A DNA stretch of 64,000 nucleotides. Source: Arthrobacter sp. SLBN-122. Its GTDB lineage: Bacteria; Actinomycetota; Actinomycetes; Actinomycetales; Micrococcaceae. The notes under the pieces are model-generated. The model was not told the DNA's origin. It saw only the letters and a list, made by a program, of their open reading frames with translations, and ran no database searches. The stretch is from contig NZ_VFMS01000001.1 in the NCBI RefSeq assembly GCF_006715165.1, forward strand, positions 1,612,001 to 1,676,000. The letters run 5' to 3'. The position numbers and the translations under genes are program-made. Below, piece by piece: positions 25,057 to 34,089 of the stretch. Every line of letters starts with the position of its first letter. The first letter of the stretch is position 1.

Positions 25057-25485
25057 GGTCCGGTTCGGGGCGGGGCTCTTTGCGCGGTTCCGGTCCAGGA
25101 GCAGCGCGAGGGCGATTCCGAACATCCAGACGTCCTTTGCCAGCGCGGTCCCTTGCTGGCTTGGCCGGATTCCGTCTTCGAGAGTCATGTCAGGAATTCT
25201 TCGGTACATGGTGAGAAGGGATCCGGAGAAGAGGCCCAGGCCCAGCCCGGCCAGCCGGCTTGGCACGAACGGGGCCAGGAGTGTTGCACCCAAGGTCATC
25301 TCGGCGTAGCTGAGCAGCTTTCCGAACGTTTCGGGTTCCATCCAGGCCAGTTGCGGGTACACCTTGGCTCCCATGCCCTGCATCTGGGCGGCGCTGTCCT
25401 TGTCCAGGTTCCGCTTGCTGTAGCCGGCGTTAAGAATGAACGCTCCGGTGGCCAGGCGGAGGGGAATATGGCTCAGTTTCATCAT
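25042..25485 (-). CDS. DoxX-like small membrane protein
   Basis: This 147-residue protein has about four hydrophobic segments (PLRLATGAFILNAGY, FGKLLSYAEMTLGATLLAPF, GLGLGLFSGSLLTMY, VWMFGIALALLL), the layout of DoxX-type integral membrane proteins of unclear function. Two adjacent ATG codons (25485, 25482) are possible starts and neither has a strong ribosome site. Its 3' end overlaps the last 15 bases of the convergent LacI gene. It seems independent of the neighbouring operons. Confidence 0.65.
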   Translation of the reverse strand: MMKLSHIPLRLATGAFILNAGYSKRNLDKDSAAQMQGMGAKVYPQLAWMEPETFGKLLSYAEMTLGATLLAPFVPSRLAGLGLGLFSGSLLTMYRRIPDMTLEDGIRPSQQGTALAKDVWMFGIALALLLDRNRAKSPAPNRTSTGA

Positions 25486-25555
25486 TAAAGTTTAGTCCTG
25501 CACCTCCGGGCCGGCCTAGGAACTACGCCCACTGCTCCCACACCGTCAGCTGTAA

Positions 25556-25632
25556 CCTGACGGTCCCAAGCAAAGCACCTTCCACGGAAGGCTCGACGAC
25601 GGCACTCACCTCGCCGCCGTCGTCGTCCCTCC
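25556..25632. repeat. Intergenic repeat copy 2 with terminator-like hairpin
   Basis: Shares with 16941-17020 the opening cctgacggtccc, ggaagg-tcgacgacggca and gccgccgtcgtcg. The core stem is 25594-25603 with 25616-25625 and again has a 12-base loop. It lies beyond the 3' end of the minus-strand monooxygenase gene and may end that operon. Confidence 0.65.
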
Positions 25633-25671
25633 CAGCAAACGCGTCCCTTTCACCAAAAAGGAACCAGTGCA

Positions 25672-27045
25672 TCAGGCGGTGACCGCCTCGGCAGTTGTGT
25701 CCGCAGTCCGCACGGGCGTCTCCAGCCCGAGGTGCTCGCGGAGCGTGCTGCCGCGGTATTCGGTGGGGTACACGCCGCGTTCCTGCAGCTCCGGCACCAG
25801 GTGGTTCACGATGTCGTCCAGGCCGGTGGGGATCAGCCACGGCGAAATGTTGAACCCGTCCACGGCCCCCACCCGGGCGTACTCGGCCAGCTGGTCGGCA
25901 ACAGCGGTGTAGGAGCCGGTGAAGGTGGCATCGATCCGCGCGGTCTTCGAGGTGACGAACTGCCGGATGGACAGCCCCTTGTCCTTGGCCTCCGCCCGCC
26001 ACTGGTCCGCCAGCTGCCGCGCCTTGGCACCATGGAAGCCGCTGCCGCGGGTCTCGGACGTCTCCTCCACCACCGGATCGATCTCAGGCAGCGGCCCCTC
26101 CGGATCGTACGCGGACAGCTCGCGGCCCCAGAACTGCTCAAGGTAGGCGATGGCCTGCTGCGGGCCGATCTGCAGGCTCCGCACCCACTCCTTCTTTTCC
26201 GCCGCCTCGGCAGCGGTGGGGGCAAGAATGAACTCGCTGGCCGGCATGATCTGCACGGCGTTCGCACCGCGGCCCGCGGCCAACGAACGCTCCACCAGGT
26301 CCTTGCGGAACTCCACGGCGTCATCGAACTTGGGGTGCGCCGAGAAGATGACGTCCGCCTGACGTGCCGCGAAGTTGCGGCCTTCCGGCGAGTCGCCGGC
26401 CTGGAACAGCACCGGCCGGTACTGGGCGCTGCGCGGCAGCCGCGGCGTCACGTCCACCGTGTAGTGCTGGCCCTCGTGCAGAACCCGGCGGGCGGGACCG
26501 GCCGGGGTCTCCCACGAGTCCCAGATCCGCTTGGCCGTCTCCACGAAGGCCTCGGCGTGCTTGTACCGGTCGGCGTGGTCCAGGTAGCCGCCGCGGCGGA
26601 AGTTCGCCCCGGTCCAGGCGTTGTCCGTGGTCACGATGTTCCACGCCGCGCGGCCGCCCGAGATCAGGTCCAGCGACGCGAGCCGGTGCGCCAGGTCAGC
26701 GGGATCGTTGTAGGTGGTGTTCTGGGTGGCCACCAGGCCGATGTTCGTGGTGACCGACGCCAGGGCAGCGAGCATGGTCTGCGCATCCGGGCGGCCCACC
26801 ACGTCCAGCGCGTGCGGGCGGCCCAGGTGCTCCCGGAGGCGGAGCCCCTCGCCCAGGAAGAACGCGGCAAACAGCCCCCGCTCCGCCGTCTGGGCAATCC
26901 GGCGGAACGACTCGAAGCCCGTCTGCGAGCCCGATTCCGGCGCCTTCCAGATGGTGCCCGAGTTGACGCCCTGGAAGAAAACACCGAACTGGATCTGCCC
27001 GGATGGTACAAAGGCATCGGATTTAGCACGGCTGTGCTGAGTCAT
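25672..27045 (-). CDS. NtaA/SnaA/DmoA-type FMN-dependent monooxygenase
   Basis: This 457-residue LLM-class enzyme fits the long NtaA/SnaA/SoxA (DszA-like) subgroup: QIQFGVFFQGVNSGTIWK at the start, FFLGEGLRLREHLGR, TTNIGLVATQNTTYNDPADLAHRLASLDLISGGR and AWNIVTTDNAWTGANFRRGG. Such enzymes use FMNH2 from a partner reductase and oxygen to cleave C-N or C-S bonds of chelators or organosulfur compounds. AGGGAAAA precedes the ATG. It is followed in the genome by the terminator-like repeat at 25556 and preceded 9 bases upstream by a second LLM gene, so it is the last gene of the ABC-transporter operon. Confidence 0.88.
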   Translation of the reverse strand: MTQHSRAKSDAFVPSGQIQFGVFFQGVNSGTIWKAPESGSQTGFESFRRIAQTAERGLFAAFFLGEGLRLREHLGRPHALDVVGRPDAQTMLAALASVTTNIGLVATQNTTYNDPADLAHRLASLDLISGGRAAWNIVTTDNAWTGANFRRGGYLDHADRYKHAEAFVETAKRIWDSWETPAGPARRVLHEGQHYTVDVTPRLPRSAQYRPVLFQAGDSPEGRNFAARQADVIFSAHPKFDDAVEFRKDLVERSLAAGRGANAVQIMPASEFILAPTAAEAAEKKEWVRSLQIGPQQAIAYLEQFWGRELSAYDPEGPLPEIDPVVEETSETRGSGFHGAKARQLADQWRAEAKDKGLSIRQFVTSKTARIDATFTGSYTAVADQLAEYARVGAVDGFNISPWLIPTGLDDIVNHLVPELQERGVYPTEYRGSTLREHLGLETPVRTADTTAEAVTA

Positions 27046-27054
27046 GGTTTTCCC

Positions 27055-28131
27055 TTACTTTCCGGCGCCGGCAGGCGCAGCGGCGGCGTGTGCGGCAGTG
27101 GCGGTTGCGTAGCGGCTCACCGGGCGCGGAAGCCCCAGCAGGTCGCGGAAGGTTCCGTCCTGGACAACCGGACGGAGCACTCCGATGCGGCGCAGTTCCG
27201 GCAGGACCAGCCGGGCCAGTTCCTCCAGGTCAACAAAGAGCGACGCCGGGTGCAGCCGTACGCCGTCGGCCTCCTTCAGGATGTCCGTCAGGAAGTCGGT
27301 GAGGCCGGCTGCCGAACCGGCGTAGACGGCGCGGCCGGCATCAATGCCAGCCAAACGCCCGGCCGCAGCCTGCCCGCGCGCGTCCAGGACGACGTCGAGC
27401 TCTGCGATCACCGCAACGGACGCACCCACCCGGGCCCGCACGTCGCGGATCTCGGCGGCGAGCAGTTCCACGGCAGGCGCGGACACCAGCACGCCATCCA
27501 CGGCATCCACCGAAACTTCCCCCAGCAGGGACGCCGGACCCAGCACCGGCAACTGGCCCTGCAGCGGCCGGGGGATGATGGACGGCCCCTTGACGGAGTA
27601 GCCCGGCCCGGCAAAACCGGCAGGCGTCTCAAAATCCACATAGTGCAGCTTGTCCACGTCGATGTACCGGCCGGTGGCCACATCGCGGATCACGGCATCG
27701 TCCTCCCACGAATCCCACAGCCGCCGGGACACCTCTATGGACGCGGCGGCCTCCTGGCCCAGCGCGGCACCGGTCGCGGAGGAGCGTCCGACGGCGGCAG
27801 CAGCCTCCGGCGATTCGGCCGCCGTCGTGATCCAGCCGGCCCGGCCGCCGGACACGTAGTCCAGGCTGGCCAGTTGGGTCGAGACGTGGAAGGGCTCCGT
27901 GTACACGGTGTCCACCTCCGGGACCAGGGCAATGGTGCGTGTGACGGGCCCGGCGAAGGCCGCCCGCTGCAGGGCGTTCGCCCGGCCGGGCACCGGGGCA
28001 TCGGTGAAGGTGGCGGCGTGGAAGCCGGCCGACTCGGCTGCCAGCACGGCACGGGCGATGTCCGCGCCTTCCCGGCCGGCGCCGTCGAGCTCGATGGCAA
28101 GGAAGCCTTGCGTAGGGGAAGAGGTGCTCAC
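27055..28131 (-). CDS. LLM-class flavin-dependent oxidoreductase
   Basis: The 358-residue protein is a shorter, more divergent luciferase-like monooxygenase. It shows FLAIELDGAGREG, AAESAGFHAATFTDAP, VHTEPFHV-like YTEPFHVSTQLASLDYVSGGRAGW and WDSWEDDAVIRDVATGRYID. Its start shares an ATGA overlap with the DUF1684 gene and it ends 9 bases before the NtaA-like gene. Together with that gene it may act on consecutive steps or related substrates taken up by the ABC transporter. The C-terminus is Ala/Thr-rich. Confidence 0.82.
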   Translation of the reverse strand: MSTSSPTQGFLAIELDGAGREGADIARAVLAAESAGFHAATFTDAPVPGRANALQRAAFAGPVTRTIALVPEVDTVYTEPFHVSTQLASLDYVSGGRAGWITTAAESPEAAAAVGRSSATGAALGQEAAASIEVSRRLWDSWEDDAVIRDVATGRYIDVDKLHYVDFETPAGFAGPGYSVKGPSIIPRPLQGQLPVLGPASLLGEVSVDAVDGVLVSAPAVELLAAEIRDVRARVGASVAVIAELDVVLDARGQAAAGRLAGIDAGRAVYAGSAAGLTDFLTDILKEADGVRLHPASLFVDLEELARLVLPELRRIGVLRPVVQDGTFRDLLGLPRPVSRYATATAAHAAAAPAGAGK

Positions 28132-28964
28132 TGCTGGTCCTGACGTTCGTAGGGAATCTTCTCGCCGGCCTCAATGGCCACGGGCAGCCGGTTCTCCGCC
28201 GGCGGCAGCGGGCAGGTGGCAAGGTCCGTATACGCGCACGGCAGGTTCACCGCCCGGTTGAAGTCCAGCAGCACCGACCCGTCCGCCGCAGGCACCGCCG
28301 AGAGCGAACGGTTGGCCGCATAGGTGGTCTTGCCGGAGGTCTGATCCGTAAACAGCACGGACAGCGAGCCGGGGGCGTGGCCGTTGAACGCGGTCAGCGC
28401 CAGCTCCCGGCCGGCCAGCTTGAAGCGGATCTCGCCCGGCGCCTCGTAGACGTGCTGGATGCCCTCGACGGCGGCACCCACCGTGGTGGGCCGCGGCGCC
28501 TCGAACGGCACGAACGTACCGCGCACCACGTACGCCGCATCCGGCGAGTAGGCGGGCGTGCCCTGGTAGGCCTGCAACAGCGGGTTCCCGGGATGACGCG
28601 GCCGCACAATGTACTCGCCGCCGCGCTTGGCCAGCTCAACGACGGTTTCGCCGGACACCAGGTGGATGCCGCCGCGCTCCTCGATAGGGCCGAGCTCAAC
28701 GGCGGCGCCGGACTCCGTGTTCAGCTCCTTGCCGTCCTGCCGCAGACTTTCGCCCGCCTCCAAAACGACGCGGACGACGTCGGCCTCCACGCTCCAGGTG
28801 CCGGGGGCACCTTCCAGCCGGGTGGGTTCGCTGCCCAGCCAGTGCAGGTGCGTCACGGCCAGGAAGCCGTGCGGGTGGGCCCGGTTCTGTTCGTGGGCGG
28901 CGTGCCATTCCTGCCAGTCGGCGTCGAAGGACTCGAGGGCGGTTTCGGTGAATAGTGCGTTCAT
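28128..28964 (-). CDS. DUF1684 domain-containing protein
   Basis: This 278-residue protein has the features I know from DUF1684: an N-terminal FLAVTHLHWLGSEP-type segment, GAVHLVSGE-like GIHLVSGETVVEL, and the strongly conserved end VLLDFNRAVNLPCAYT, CPLPPAENRLPVAIEAGE. The function of the family is not established. The gene overlaps both neighbours by four bases (binding protein upstream, LLM gene downstream), so it is part of the transporter-monooxygenase operon. Confidence 0.88.
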   Translation of the reverse strand: MNALFTETALESFDADWQEWHAAHEQNRAHPHGFLAVTHLHWLGSEPTRLEGAPGTWSVEADVVRVVLEAGESLRQDGKELNTESGAAVELGPIEERGGIHLVSGETVVELAKRGGEYIVRPRHPGNPLLQAYQGTPAYSPDAAYVVRGTFVPFEAPRPTTVGAAVEGIQHVYEAPGEIRFKLAGRELALTAFNGHAPGSLSVLFTDQTSGKTTYAANRSLSAVPAADGSVLLDFNRAVNLPCAYTDLATCPLPPAENRLPVAIEAGEKIPYERQDQQ

Positions 28965-30007
28965 GATGCCTTCCCTGAAGGAGCCGGAGTGGCCGTGGCC
29001 TGCGCGGCAGCGAAGTTTTCCTGGGTGATGGTCTTGGATTCCGGCAGCGCTTCCTCGGACAGGCCCCAGCGTTCCAGGACCTTTCCGTAGGAGCCGTCCT
29101 TGATGACAGAGTTGAGCGCCTCCGAGATGACGGGTGCCAGGCCGTTGCCGCGGAGGGTGGTGGCTGCCACCAGCGTCTCGGACGGCCAGCCGGCGTTGAC
29201 CTTGCCCACCACTTTCAGGTCGTCCCGGGTGTTCTCGCGGTACACAGTGGACGGGTAGGGGGCGATGTTCAGGTCTGTCCGGCCGGAGGACAGCGCCAGG
29301 ATGGTATCGGCGTCGGACGAGTAGTACTGCAGCGTGGCCGGCGGCTTGCCCTTGGACTCGAGTTCCTTGTTCCAGGCCAGCAGGATCTTCTCCTGGTTGG
29401 TCCCGGACCCCACGGAAACCTTCAGGCCTGAGATGTCGTCCGCACCCTTGATGTCATACGTGGCCGATTTCTTTGCCTCGAAGCCCATGTACGCGGCCCG
29501 GTAGCTGGCGAAGTCGAACAGCTTCACCCGATCCTTGTTCACGCCGACGTTGGAGAACACGGCCTCAAAGTCGCCGGACTGCGTCTTCAGCGGCCAGTTC
29601 TCCCAGGAGGTCACCTGGACGTCCAGCTCCAGGCCCAGCTTGTCCGCCACCAGCTGGGCGATGTCCAGCTCGGAGCCGATCGGCGTCTTGTCATCCGTGG
29701 CGTGGAAGGACAACGGGATGGAGCCGGCGGTGGTGGCAATCGTCAGCTTGCCGTCCTTGCCGATCAGCGCGGGGACCTTGGCGGCGAGCGCCGGGTCCTT
29801 CCCAGCCCGGATCCGCTGCTGGTCCGGGGAGGTGTTGTACACGACGCCGTTGCGGGCCGCCGTCGTCTGCGCACCTCCGCTGGCATTCCCGGCGGCGGAA
29901 GCGCCGGGAGCGGCGCACCCTGCCAGCGTGGCGGTGCCAAGAAGTACGACGGCGGGAAGCACCGCGAGTGCGCGGCTGCGGCGTAGGCCGCTGGTGGAGA
30001 ATGCCAT
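28961..30007 (-). CDS. Amino-acid-type ABC transporter substrate-binding lipoprotein
   Basis: This 348-residue protein begins with a lipoprotein signal ending LAGC, then a Gly/Ala/Ser-rich linker. The mature domain has the type 3 solute-binding pattern: GKLTIATTAGSIPLSFHATD, PIGSELDIAQLVADKLGLEL, NWPLKTQSGDFEAVFSNVGV and YDIKGADDISGLKVSVGSGT. Such proteins bind polar amino acids or related sulfur and nitrogen compounds. The ATPase and permease genes lie immediately upstream in the same operon. The monooxygenase partners point to an unusual ligand rather than a common amino acid. Confidence 0.9.
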   Translation of the reverse strand: MAFSTSGLRRSRALAVLPAVVLLGTATLAGCAAPGASAAGNASGGAQTTAARNGVVYNTSPDQQRIRAGKDPALAAKVPALIGKDGKLTIATTAGSIPLSFHATDDKTPIGSELDIAQLVADKLGLELDVQVTSWENWPLKTQSGDFEAVFSNVGVNKDRVKLFDFASYRAAYMGFEAKKSATYDIKGADDISGLKVSVGSGTNQEKILLAWNKELESKGKPPATLQYYSSDADTILALSSGRTDLNIAPYPSTVYRENTRDDLKVVGKVNAGWPSETLVAATTLRGNGLAPVISEALNSVIKDGSYGKVLERWGLSEEALPESKTITQENFAAAQATATPAPSGKAS

Positions 30008-30019
30008 GGGGTGGGTCCT

Positions 30020-30829
30020 TTAGATGTTGAAGGCCGGTTCGAGCACCTTGGAGAAGAAGCTCCGGGTGCGCGGTTCCTGGGGGTTGCTGAAGATTTCCTG
30101 GGGGGTGCCCTGTTCCACGATCTGGCCCTGGTCCATGAACACCACGGTGTCCGCCACGTCGCGGGCGAAGCCCATCTCGTGGGTGACGATGATCAGCGTG
30201 GTGCCGGATTTGGCCAGTTCACGGATGACGTCCAGCACTTCGTTGACCAGCTCGGGGTCCAGGGCGGAGGTGGGCTCGTCGAACAGCAGGATCTTGGGGT
30301 CAAGAGCCAGGGCGCGGGCGATCGCGACGCGCTGCTGCTGCCCGCCGGAGAGCTGGCGCGGGTAGGCGCCGGCGCGGTCCTTGAGCCCCACGCGGTCCAG
30401 CAGCTCCAGGCCGCGGCGGCGGGCCTCCTCCTTGGAACGCCCCTGCGACACCACAGGCGCCTCCGCCACGTTCTCCAGCGCGGTGAGGTGCGGGAACAGG
30501 TTGAAGTTCTGGAACACCATGCCGATTTCGGTGCGCTGTTTCAGGATTTCCTTTTCGCGCAGCTCGTGCAGCCGGTCGCCGCGGATTTCGTAGCCCACCA
30601 GCTGGCCGTCGACGGCGATGTAGCCACCGTCCACCTTTTCCAGGTGGTTGATGGTGCGCAGCAGGGTGGACTTGCCGGAGCCGGAGGGGCCCACGATCAC
30701 GGCCACACCGCCCGGCTCGACGGTGAGGCTGACGCCTTTGAGGACTTCGGTGGCGCCGAAGGATTTGCGGACGCCCGTGATCTCCACCAGGCCTCGGGTG
30801 GCAGTGGGGGCGGTAAGGGTCTCAATCAT
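30020..30829 (-). CDS. Amino-acid-type ABC transporter ATP-binding protein
   Basis: The 269-residue ATPase carries Walker A GPSGSGKST, the Q-loop in GMVFQNFNLFPH, the signature LSGGQQQR, Walker B ILLFDEPTSALDP and the switch His in IIVTHEM. The pattern and length match the GlnQ/HisP group energising polar-amino-acid importers. Its start overlaps the permease stop by one base, and the substrate-binding gene starts 12 bases after its stop. Confidence 0.96.
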   Translation of the reverse strand: MIETLTAPTATRGLVEITGVRKSFGATEVLKGVSLTVEPGGVAVIVGPSGSGKSTLLRTINHLEKVDGGYIAVDGQLVGYEIRGDRLHELREKEILKQRTEIGMVFQNFNLFPHLTALENVAEAPVVSQGRSKEEARRRGLELLDRVGLKDRAGAYPRQLSGGQQQRVAIARALALDPKILLFDEPTSALDPELVNEVLDVIRELAKSGTTLIIVTHEMGFARDVADTVVFMDQGQIVEQGTPQEIFSNPQEPRTRSFFSKVLEPAFNI

Positions 30830-31857
30830 CAGAAGTTCCTCCGGTTGGGCACTGCCGCGTGGGTGGCGAAGAATTTACGGGCCTTCTGCAGGGGCGTCAG
30901 CGGCAGGTTCCGCACCGCGCCCTTGGAGTAGTGCCGTTCGATGTAGTACTGGAAGACGCTCAGCACGGACGTGATCACGATGTACCAAAGCGTGGCCACC
31001 AGCAGCAGCGGCAGGACCTGCTGCGTGCGGTTGTAGATGACCTGGACCGTGTAGAACAGCTCGGAGTAGGCCAGGACGTAGACGATCGAGGTGCCCTTGA
31101 CCAGTCCGATGATTTCGTTGAACGCCGTGGGCAGGATGGCCCGCATGGCCTGTGGCAGCACAATCCTGGTGGACCTGCGCCAGGCCGGGATGCCCAGCGC
31201 GGCGGCGGCCTCCAGCTGGCCCTGTTCCACGGACAGGATCCCGCCGCGGATGATTTCGGCGGAGTAGGCGGCCTGGTTCAGGGTCAGTCCCAGCACTGCT
31301 GCCGCAAACTGGCTGATCAGTGTGGTGGTCTGTACCTCGAAGAACCGGACATCGGTGAACGGGATCCCCAGGCTGATTTTCTCGTACAGGTAGCCAAGGT
31401 TGTACCAAAGGAGCATCTGGACCAGCAGCGGCGTGGACCGGAAAATCCAGGAGAACGTCCAGGACACCGAGACCAGCAGCGGCGACGCCGAGAGCCGCAT
31501 GAGCGCCAGGATGAAGCCGAGCACAAACCCCAGGACGCCCGAGATGGCCGTCAACTTCAGGGTCTCCACCAAGCCGTTGACCACGGACTGGGCGGTGAAC
31601 CACTGCGCCACCACGCCCCACTCCCAGCGCGGGTTGGTGGCCAGGGACCACGCCACGGCAAGGACGCCAAGCGCGACGACGGCAGTCCCCACCCAGCGCC
31701 ACGGATGCCTGGCTGCCACCACCCGGTAGGACGAGTAATCCGTGGCCACCCGTTCCGGGACGCCAGCTCCGTCCGGTGGCGCGGCCGCGGCCAGCTCCGG
31801 CTCCGGCTGGACGGCTTGCGGCTGCTTTGATTGCGCCACCCTGGTTGCTGAACTCAC
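30829..31857 (-). CDS. Amino-acid-type ABC transporter permease
   Basis: The frame is open from 32088, but the N-terminal 77 residues are Arg-rich and unlike the family; the GTG at 31857 with AGGTGG upstream gives a 342-residue protein. A hydrophilic N-terminus of about 70 residues precedes one helix and then the HisM/GlnP core: VNGLVETLKLTAISGVLGFVLG, FRSTPLLVQMLLWYNL, and the cytoplasmic EAA loop EAAAALGIPAWRRSTRIVLPQA. It forms the membrane channel of the importer. It is the first gene of the minus-strand operon running to 25672. Confidence 0.92.
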   Translation of the reverse strand: MSSATRVAQSKQPQAVQPEPELAAAAPPDGAGVPERVATDYSSYRVVAARHPWRWVGTAVVALGVLAVAWSLATNPRWEWGVVAQWFTAQSVVNGLVETLKLTAISGVLGFVLGFILALMRLSASPLLVSVSWTFSWIFRSTPLLVQMLLWYNLGYLYEKISLGIPFTDVRFFEVQTTTLISQFAAAVLGLTLNQAAYSAEIIRGGILSVEQGQLEAAAALGIPAWRRSTRIVLPQAMRAILPTAFNEIIGLVKGTSIVYVLAYSELFYTVQVIYNRTQQVLPLLLVATLWYIVITSVLSVFQYYIERHYSKGAVRNLPLTPLQKARKFFATHAAVPNRRNF

Positions 31858-32033
31858 GGGGCCACCTCGCTTCTCTTTCCTGGACTGGAGCCGGAGTGCC
31901 CGGCGTCGGGGCCGCTCGCCCCGGTTACTGGCTGCAAATCTAGGACCGGCCGGAAGCGGCCAGCAAGGCGGCAGGTTGCAATACTTCACGGGGCTTCGCA
32001 CGGCGTCATGAGTCGGTTTTTTGCGTCCCTTAA

Positions 32034-32047
32034 CGCGTCGTGACGCG
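32034..32047. promoter_or_regulatory. Palindrome in the divergent promoter region of the ABC operon
   Basis: cgcgtcgtgacgcg is a 6-bp inverted repeat with a 2-base centre, flanked by ttaa on the left and gttaa on the right. It lies between the permease GTG (31857) and the divergent FAD-protein ATG (32138), the only sizeable non-coding gap of the locus. A regulator site is a reasonable guess; no regulator gene is adjacent. Confidence 0.4.
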
Positions 32048-32137
32048 GAGTTAACGGCCGTGACCAGGCGCTCGACCGCCGTCGTCACCGCTGCCTAGCA
32101 TGGGCACTCAACCCAGCCCCCGCCGTCAGGAGAGCCC

Positions 32138-34087
32138 ATGCCAGCCACCATCCCGGCCATCGTCTTCATCGGCGGCGGACCGCGCACGGCGGGCGTGCTG
32201 GAGCGGATCGCCGCCAACCGGCCGGACGTCTTCGCCGGCCCGCTGCAGCTCCATGTGGTGGAGCCGCACATCCCGGGTTCGGGCCGCATCTGGCGGTACG
32301 ACCAGGACCCCGGGCTCCTCCTGAACTCGATGGCCGCGGACATCACCATGTTCACCGACGCGTCCGTTGATTGTGAGGGGCTGGCCGTGCCGGGACCGGG
32401 GCTGGCCGAGTGGGCCGCCGGCGTGCTGGACGCCTCCATCACCGACGTTCCTGACTTCCCCCAGCCGCTGTGGGACCAGCTGCGGGCCCTGACCGCCACC
32501 ACGTTTCCCACCCGGCAGCTGCAGAGCCAGTACCTCGAGTGGTTCTTCCGCCGCGCCGCCAGGTCCCTGGGCCGCAGCGTCACAGTCCACGGGACCACCG
32601 CCGTCGGCATTACCGAGCTGGCAGCCGGCGGCCATGCGGTGGAACTGGCCAACGGCCGGACCCTGCGCGCGGACATCGTGGTGACCGCCCTGGGCCACAC
32701 CGACTCCCGCCCGGACGCCGTCTCCGCCGGCTTTACGGACTTCGCCGCCCGGCACGGCGGGTATCACGCGGCACCCAGCTACACCACCGACGTCGACTAC
32801 TCCCGCATTGCCCCCGGGCAGGATGTGGTCGTGGCCGGGATGGGCCTGGCGTTCGTGGACCTGCTGGTCCTCCTCATGGAAGGGCGCGGCGGCAGGTTCC
32901 AGGAAACGGACGACGGCGGGCTGCGCTACCTTCCGTCCGGACGGGAACCGGTGCTGTGGGCGGGGTCGCGGCGCGGCGTGCCCTACCACTCCAAGATCTC
33001 CGCGGTGCTGCGCGGGCAGGCTCCCGGGCCGCTGCAGTTCTTCACTGCCGCAGCTGTAGAGTCCTTGCTTCGGCAGCACGGCGAGCTGGACTTCCGTGAG
33101 CACCTGTGGCCCCTGATCGCCAAGGAAGCCGGCCACTACTACTACCGCGAGCTGCTGACCGGAAGCCCCGAACGCGCCACCATGGCGTGGGGGGAGTTTG
33201 CCGCTGCGTATGCCGGGCTGGACTGGTACAGCCCGGGTCGCGCGGACCTGGTTGCGGCCGCCGTTCCTGATTCCGCCCTGCACCTGGACCTGGAGCGGCT
33301 GGATCGTCCCTTCAAGGGCCTTATCTTCGCGGGCCACCAGGACGTGCAGGAAGCCGTGGCCCAGTACATCGAAACCGACCTGGCGCTGCGGGACGGCCCC
33401 GACCACCCCGAGGCCCTTGCCCTCTTCCTGGCCCTGCTGCACGTCTATATGGAGGTGGGGCGCGTGGTCCCGCCCGAGCGGCTGAATGCACAGTCGCAGC
33501 AGGTTATCCACGGCTGGTGGCACGGCTTCTTCAGCTTCGTGGACTCGGGGCCACCGCCGCACCGGCTCCGCCAGATGCTGGCGTTGCACCGGGCGGGCGT
33601 GCTGCAGTTCCTGGGTCCGGGCCTGCAGGTTTCCGCCGACGAAGCCACCGGGTTGTTTGCTGCTTCGTCCGCGCAGTCGGGGGTAACGGTCACGGCCAAG
33701 GCCCTGATCGAGGCCAGGCTGCCGTCCACCTCGGTGGCCCGCTCGCTCAACCCCGTGCTCGCCTCGCTGCACGGGAGCGGCCTGGGCAGCGAGCAGCAGC
33801 TGCTGACCTCGGACGGCATCCACTCAACCGGGAAACTCCTGGTCTCCCCGCAGCACCAGCTGGTGGGAGCCGACGGGAAACCGCGGCGCACCCTCTTTGG
33901 CATCGGTCCGGGAACATCCGGTTGGGGCGCGGGCGCCTTTGCCCGGCCCAACACCAACGCGGCGCCGTTCCGCGAAAACGACGCCGTGGCCCGCACCATC
34001 CTCGGCGTTGCCCGGGACCTGGCTGCCCAGGACCCGCCTGCCCGGGCAACAATTACTCCAGAACCAGCCGCCGCCGGAAAGAACTGA
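32138..34087 (+). CDS. FAD/NAD(P)-binding protein (FAD-NAD-binding-9 type)
   Basis: This 649-residue protein begins with the dinucleotide motif IVFIGGGPRTAGVLERI, followed by GRIWRYDQDPGLLLNSMAAD, features of the large FAD-dependent proteins that actinobacteria often carry near transport and monooxygenase genes. A second nucleotide-binding strand is DVVVAGMGLAFVDLLVLL. The C-terminal half is less familiar and ends GIGPGTSGWGAGAFARP. AGGAGAG lies ahead of the ATG. It is divergent from the ABC/LLM operon and followed after 2 bases by a GNAT gene. It could supply electrons or oxidise the same substrates, but this is not shown. Confidence 0.8.
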   Translation: MPATIPAIVFIGGGPRTAGVLERIAANRPDVFAGPLQLHVVEPHIPGSGRIWRYDQDPGLLLNSMAADITMFTDASVDCEGLAVPGPGLAEWAAGVLDASITDVPDFPQPLWDQLRALTATTFPTRQLQSQYLEWFFRRAARSLGRSVTVHGTTAVGITELAAGGHAVELANGRTLRADIVVTALGHTDSRPDAVSAGFTDFAARHGGYHAAPSYTTDVDYSRIAPGQDVVVAGMGLAFVDLLVLLMEGRGGRFQETDDGGLRYLPSGREPVLWAGSRRGVPYHSKISAVLRGQAPGPLQFFTAAAVESLLRQHGELDFREHLWPLIAKEAGHYYYRELLTGSPERATMAWGEFAAAYAGLDWYSPGRADLVAAAVPDSALHLDLERLDRPFKGLIFAGHQDVQEAVAQYIETDLALRDGPDHPEALALFLALLHVYMEVGRVVPPERLNAQSQQVIHGWWHGFFSFVDSGPPPHRLRQMLALHRAGVLQFLGPGLQVSADEATGLFAASSAQSGVTVTAKALIEARLPSTSVARSLNPVLASLHGSGLGSEQQLLTSDGIHSTGKLLVSPQHQLVGADGKPRRTLFGIGPGTSGWGAGAFARPNTNAAPFRENDAVARTILGVARDLAAQDPPARATITPEPAAAGKN

Positions 34088-34089
34088 AC

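Noticed and set aside
22368..28143. Long plus-strand frames at 22368-23867 and 25732-28143
   Set aside because: Both run antisense to well-supported enzymes (SAF-domain dehydrogenase, LLM monooxygenases) and show no family signature.
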